Below, piece after piece: positions 59,588 through 64,000 of a DNA stretch of 64,000 nucleotides. Made by a program: the position numbers and the translations under genes. Location: positions 43,620,641 through 43,684,640 of the forward strand of contig CM046451.1 of NCBI GenBank assembly GCA_025506515.1. Reading direction: 5' to 3'. This DNA comes from Flaveria trinervia. Taxonomy: Eukaryota; Streptophyta; Magnoliopsida; Asterales; Asteraceae. The first letter of the stretch is position 1; each line of letters begins with the position of its first letter. Under the pieces are notes generated by a model that ran no database searches, was not told the DNA's origin, and saw only the letters and a program-made list of their open reading frames with translations.

Positions 59588-59860
59588 ATCTCTGCTTGTT
59601 CATCTGCATTGGCAAATGCGGATGAGTTGACTTGATTAGCATTTCTTCACTTGATCATCCGCATTGGTTAATACGGATGAACAAATACTTCTGCGCATTG
59701 CTCTGGTCATCCGGATTGGCAAATGCGGATGAACAAAATCTTGTCCGTATTACTTTATGGTCTTCCGCATTTGTTAATGTGGAAGAACAAATACTTGTTA
59801 GCATTTGTTATTTGCCTTCCGCATTGACAAATGCGGATAGCCATACTTGGTTTTTCTTCT
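59588..59860. repeat. CATCCGCATT..AATGCGGATG hairpin array in C LTR
   Basis: Six or more imperfect palindromes of the form TCCGCATTNNNNAATGCGGA, often followed by TGAACAAA. Confidence 0.8.
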
Positions 59861-59959
59861 GTGCAGGATCTTCATCTGCATTTCTTTTTGGACTTGTGGG
59901 AATCCATCAGAGCAACTCACCCATTGAATTGGCATGTATAATCCTTTCAGGGTCCAACA

Positions 59960-60999
59960 CACTTTATTACAAAGCTGTCGCGCACCGAAGGGGTATGATG
60001 CCATATGGGTGATATTGGACCGTTTGACGAAGAGTGCTCACTTCCTACTGATTCATGAGACACATTCATCTGAGAGGTTGGCAGATCTGTTCATCAAGTA
60101 GATCGTAACTTGTCATGGTGTGCCGGTGTCTATTGTCTCTAATCGTGACACCCGGTTTACATCTAAATTCTGGAAGAAATTCCACGACGCGATGGGGACG
60201 AGGTTACATATTAGCACGGCTTATCATCCTCAAACAGATGGGCAGTCGGAACGGACGATTCAGATGCTAGAAGATATGCTTCGGGCATGCGTCATTGATT
60301 TCGGAGGAAGTTGGGATGACCACTTACCGTTAGCTGAGTTCTCATATAACAACAGCTATCATGCCAGTATTGGTGTGCCCCCTTATGAGACGCTATACGG
60401 TAGGAGATGCCGAACACCCGTGTGTTGGGGTGATATTGGTTAGAAAGAGTTAGGGAGCGTCGAGGTGATCGAGGCTACGACTAAGAAGCTTGAAAAGATC
60501 AAAGCCTTCATGAAGGCAGCCAAAGATAGACAAAAGTCGTATGCTGATAGACGATGCAGACCGATTGAGTTTCAGGTGGGTGATCGGGTTATGTTGAAGG
60601 TCTCACCTTGGAAGGGTATCATTCGGTTTAGAAAGAGGGGCAAGTTGAGCCCAAGATATATAGGGCCTTTCCGAATCATTACTAGAGTAGGAGAGGTGGC
60701 TTATAGATTGGAGTTACCAGATGAGTTAAGTGGAATTCACCCGACATTCCATGTATTTCATCTGAGAAAATGTCTAGCAGATGAGGATATGATTGTTCCA
60801 CTAGAGGATATTGAGGTAGATGAATGGCTCAATTAAGTGGAGCAACCAGTGGCGATCATTGATCAAAAAGAGAAGAGGCTGAGGAATAAAGTAGTTCATC
60901 TTGTGCGTGTACAGTGGAAGCACAAAAAGGGATCCGAGTCTATGTGGGAGACTGAAGAAGAGATGAGACGACATTACCCACGATTGTTTGAGGAATAAT
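59960..60999 (+). pseudogene. Integrase C-terminal half and chromodomain of element H
   Basis: Begins at FITKL, the point where C is inserted, and is broken by indels and stops to about 60110. The frame 60120-60443 carries SNRDTRFTSKFW, HPQTDGQSERT and SWDDHLPLAEFSYN. TAG 60441 separates it from 60465-60836 (SYADRRCRPIEF, VMLKVSPWKGIIRF, PDELSGIHPTFHV). A stop at 60834 precedes the chromodomain (VEQPVAIID, VQWKHKKGSESMWETEEEM), which ends at TAA 60997-60999. Very close in sequence to G, D and E. Confidence 0.88.
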
Positions 61000-61037
61000 A
61001 GGTTTCAGGGACGAAACCTAAATAAGATGGGTGGACT

Positions 61038-63237
61038 TGTAACACTCGGTTATTTCTAAAGACAAAGAAAGAATGAATAAAGTGAATAAAAAGAAGGAAA
61101 AGAAATAAAACCCACGTCTAGGGGTTAAAAGTGACAAAAAGGACAAAATCTTTGAAAAGTTGGTGATAAAGGTGGCATGGCCACCTATCACTTTCTCTAC
61201 ACACAAATTCATGGATATTTTAGAGAGAGAAGGAAAGAGAGTAGAAAACTCTTGGTTTTGAAGGAAGAACCAGAAAGAATTCGAATTCAAGGTAAGAATT
61301 CATGTGTTTATGATGTTCTTGACTGGTTTTATCCTCGGGTTTATGCTTATGTGTGTTTGTATGTGTTCGGGTATGTTTTTGGTGGGTTTCTAGGCGGTTG
61401 AACTCAACTTGCAAACGAGTTTGGAAGAAGCCACACTCAAAGGCTGCAAAGGTGAATTCTAGAACCCCTATTTTACTGGTTTTTAACTAATTTTGGGGCT
61501 AAAAATCCATGAATGAATGTTTTCATTAAACTGCGTTTTGAACCCGTATGTATGACTGTGTGTATAGTGATGTTATGATGTGAAGTTGGCCTAAGTTCAT
61601 GATTATTGATATGTGGTTGTGTTTCTAAGGCTTAGAAGGTAAGACTTAACCTTAGAACATGATGGATGGTGATTGGGAACTAAAATCTGATGTTTAAGGC
61701 TCATATGTTAAGTTTTAGAATCTGCCTAAGTATGCAGAAGAAATGCGGATGAACAGCTAATGCAGATGAGTAATGGAAAGTCAATGTGGATGAACAACTA
61801 ATGCAGATGAGCATTAACTATTAAGTAAGTCAATGCGGATGAATAGTTAATGCGGATGAGCATTAACAACTAAGTAAGTCAATATGGATGAGTATTGGAT
61901 AAAATGCGGATGAACAGCTAATGCGGATGAGCATTAACTATTAAGTAAATCAATGCGGATGAGTAATGGAAGTCAATGCGGATGAGTAATGGAAAGTCAA
62001 TGAGGATGAACAGTTAATGCGGATGAGCATTAACCACTAAGTAAGTCAATGCGGATGAGTAGTGGATGAAATGCGGATGAACATTGACTAACTATGGGAA
62101 ATGCGGATGAGTAAAGTCAATGCGGATGAACAAATGCGGATGAACACTTGACATTCTGGGGAAAAAGTGAAATTTAGGATTTGACTTGGATGTTCCCGGG
62201 GGCTATGTAAGTTGAATTTTGAGGTCATAGATGTTATGATGGGCATGTTATGATGTATGTATGATGCTTATGCATGATGGTATGTATGATGTATGTTATG
62301 TATGTATGATGCCTTGTATGACGATGTTGACTATTTATGTTCCTTGTTGTATGATTATTTTCCCGTGGCTTTACGTTAAATGTTAATAAATGAAATGAAA
62401 GTATTATGTAACGTAAAGTGGAAGATAATGAAAGAGGAACATGATGAATGAATGCATGCATTAATGAACGATGGAAAGTAAAGAAAGTCTTGCAAGCCTT
62501 GTATGTTGGGACACACCCCATTGTAGGGTGTTAGCCCAACGGTATGTGGGTTAGCTACCCCAGAAGGATGCACATCGGGATCTTTCTTTGTGATTGACCA
62601 TATGTATAGAACCCTTGTAGCTTACCTAGATACTGTGGTCAGGCTGCTGTGCGCCATGACTGGGGGTCTATGATGGACCCCGGCCCAGTACCAGCTTTAT
62701 ACACGATGGTAGGGTAAGGTTCATGGTTTTGATGGAATGAAATGAAGTAATGATAAACGGATGAATGAGAGTAATGAATGTGAACGATAATGACGTACGA
62801 TGAATGAAAGAAAGTTAATGAATGAATGATGAGGATAATAATGATATTATCTATATGTACGTATGATGTGTGATCGCATGCAAAAGCAAAGAACGGTTTA
62901 ATGAAGGTAAAGTATGTTTTATATTAAAACTAGAATTCACTCAGCAACGCTGAATTTTATGCATTTTTTTCCAATTGGCAGGTGAGCATTGCTGAGGATG
63001 GCGCGGGGCAGCTACTTGGCATTCGGGATGGCATTCTTTTGTTACTGTTTTTGCATTGTAATGCAAACAAATGAAAATGTATAATGAATGATTGTATTAA
63101 TTTGCAAAAGCAGTTATGATGAAATGAAAAGTTATTTTAATGTTCTGCTGCGATGTTTTTATGAAAGATAAATGTAATTGTACATTTTATGAGCAATGAT
63201 TGGCCAGCTGTAAGCGTCCCGGGAACGGGGCCTTACA
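61038..63237 (+). repeat. 3' LTR of element H
   Basis: TGTAACACTCGG...GGGGCCTTACA, 2200 bases. The donor-like site is changed to GTGAATT (about 61451) and the acceptor to TTCCAA (about 62966-62971), so the candidate intron is damaged here. AATGCGGATGAAC array at 61740-62150. Confidence 0.88.
61740..62150. repeat. AATGCGGATGAAC motif array in H 3' LTR
   Basis: About 20 units of AATGCGGATGARY, partly in a higher-order repeat (AGCATTAACTATTAAGTAAG). Same core as the hairpins in the C LTR. Confidence 0.85.
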
Positions 63238-63447
63238 GTTTGGCGGGATATTACAAAAGATTCATCAAAGATTTCTCTAAGGTAGCTTCTCCATTGACTA
63301 AGTTGACTCGTAAGGATGTGAAGTTCTAATAGAGTTTCGATCAGAAGAGGGCCTTTCAAGAACTAAAGAAAAGGTTAACTCAAGCCTCTGTCTTGACATT
63401 ACCCGAAGGAAATGAAGACTTAGTGGTGTATTCAGATGCTTCATATT
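63238..63447 (+). pseudogene. Fragment I: gypsy RT/RNase H junction
   Basis: Reads LAGYYKRFIKDFSKVASPLT, then DVKF followed by two stops, then RAFQELKKRLTQ and VVYSDASYL. This is the connection region between gypsy RT and RNase H, including the catalytic YSDAS. It is cut on the left by H and on the right by LTR J, so it is the outermost layer visible. Confidence 0.85.
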
Positions 63448-63580
63448 TGTAAGGCCTCATTCTCGGGAAGCCTCACAGTTGGTAAATCATAACATAAAAT
63501 CATTTGAATAACAAGACATTGGAGCAGAATTAAATAGGCATTCATTTGAATCTTGTAAATCATATTGTACTCATACATTT
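63448..63580 (-). repeat. Fragment J: start of another gypsy LTR
   Basis: TGTAAGGCCTCATTCTCGGG matches the plus-strand start of the D and E LTRs, so a minus-oriented LTR begins here within RNase H of I. Interrupted after 133 bases by K. Confidence 0.65.
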
Positions 63581-63924
63581 TGTCACACCCCGACCGACGT
63601 TGGAATCATCGGGGCGGACAAATGTGAAATGATTGTTCTTAGCTCATGGAATTAAATAAGTTGAAATAATATTAAATGTCATTTTTCATTGAATAAGACT
63701 AGACAATTAAGTCATTACAATACAACAAAGACTTAAACAACAACATAAGATATTTAGTTAAACTAAGTCCAAGTCCTATATGAACAAGAAGAATTCCTCA
63801 AGTAGCAATCGTGAAACATGTTAAAAAATAATAGTCAACTTTGAAAGTTGGCGAGTTTCCATGGGTTAAGCATACATACATATATATATATATATACATA
63901 TATGTGTGTGTGTATATATTATAT

Positions 63925-63972
<48 letters not shown>

Positions 63973-64000
63973 AGATACATGATGTTCCTAGTTTATATGC
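63581..64000. mobile_element. Fragment K: start of a further LTR element
   Basis: TGTCACACCCCGACCGACG is a typical LTR end (orientation unknown). Continues to the window edge; no coding part is visible. Confidence 0.45.
63866..63977. repeat. TA-dinucleotide microsatellite with a TG core
   Basis: Long TA runs with a short GTGTGTGTG insert; may be collapsed in assembly. Confidence 0.9.

Larger units (their letters stand above)
29907..59959 (-). mobile_element. Element C: Sirevirus-like Ty1/copia element on the minus strand, broken by G, D and E
   Basis: On the minus strand, reading downwards: 5' LTR 59959-59247, PBS 59245-59231, gag (58902-58081, continued from 49370), pol to 43825, 3' noncoding tail (43824-43198, continued at 30748-30481), GGGGGAGT tract (30479-30471) and 3' LTR-like sequence to 29907, where G begins. 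Perfect target duplications of D (ATATG) and E (AGTTG) show the pieces were once contiguous. C lies in the integrase of H, whose sequence starts at 59960. The RT/RNase H sequence and purine tract fit the Sirevirus clade. Confidence 0.8.
59247..59959 (-). repeat. 5' LTR of element C
   Basis: Minus-strand ends TGTTGGACCCTG and AACCCAGTCA, 713 bases. U3 (59588-59860) is filled with hairpin-like ATCCGCATTGGCAAATGCGG units, ahead of the TATA box at 59508-59501. Confidence 0.82.
59960..63237 (+). mobile_element. Element H: 3' end of a Ty3/gypsy chromovirus (Tekay/Del-like)
   Basis: Holds the integrase tail with chromodomain (to 60999), a purine-rich tract (GATGGGTGGACT, 61026-61037) and the 3' LTR (61038-63237). 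The left part of H should lie beyond the other end of C, outside the window. H is itself inserted in fragment I, which begins at 63238. Confidence 0.85.

Noticed and set aside
31325..62150. CRISPR-like look of regularly spaced short repeats
   Set aside because: Units are degenerate, occur on both strands, lack unique spacers of even size and have no cas genes; they sit inside plant LTRs.
63798..63980. Tyr/Ile-rich ORF
   Set aside because: Translation of the TA microsatellite.
1..64000. Host gene captured between elements
   Set aside because: Every region longer than 300 bases could be assigned to an LTR, leader, gag/pol or noncoding tail. No exon-like sequence unrelated to transposons was recognised.

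Overview
The window is plant nuclear DNA made almost entirely of LTR retrotransposons nested inside one another. I found no host protein-coding gene, rRNA or functional tRNA. A eudicot is clear from the element types. Asteraceae is my best guess, from the look of the chromovirus gag proteins, the Sirevirus-like copia elements with a third ORF, and an LTR starting TGTCACACCCCGACCG. That family-level placement is inference.

Reading outward from the deepest layer: copia element B (4265-12453) sits in Sirevirus-like copia element A (window start to 13205). A sits in the 5' LTR of gypsy chromovirus G (13206-29906). The truncated 3' LTR of G holds a second, different chromovirus, F (18392-28841). 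G sits in the 3' end of a minus-strand Sirevirus-like copia, C (29907-59959). C also holds chromovirus D (30749-43197, TSD ATATG) and chromovirus E (49376-58080, TSD AGTTG). Two solo LTRs lie in D's 3' LTR (30780-32710, TSD ACAGT; 32900-34978, TSD CGAAT). C lies in the integrase of chromovirus H, whose right end is at 59960-63237. H lies in a reverse transcriptase/RNase H fragment, I (63238-63447), which is cut by a further LTR start, J (63448), and then K (63581). B is therefore at the sixth level of nesting.

Every coding region is broken. The four chromoviruses with a visible protease have each lost the Asp-Ser-Gly triad by a different change. G's premature stops are mostly G:C to A:T. E looks youngest, because its 1.87 kb LTRs are nearly identical and its TSD is perfect. 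Many of its frame breaks are one-base indels, so residual assembly error is possible.

The least expected signals are regulatory and structural. One large gypsy LTR family (D, E, G, H and both solo LTRs) carries, at one position, arrays of short motifs with an ATGCG core whose flanks differ by subfamily. The array lies between conserved GTGAGT and TTTTCAG sites that look like the ends of a leader intron. The motif of H (AATGCGGATGAAC) also recurs in the LTR of the unrelated copia C inserted in H. A has a second U3-like region with a TATA box just upstream of its third ORF. F carries a tRNA-derived, SINE-like module in both LTRs. D has duplicated its gag zinc-knuckle block.
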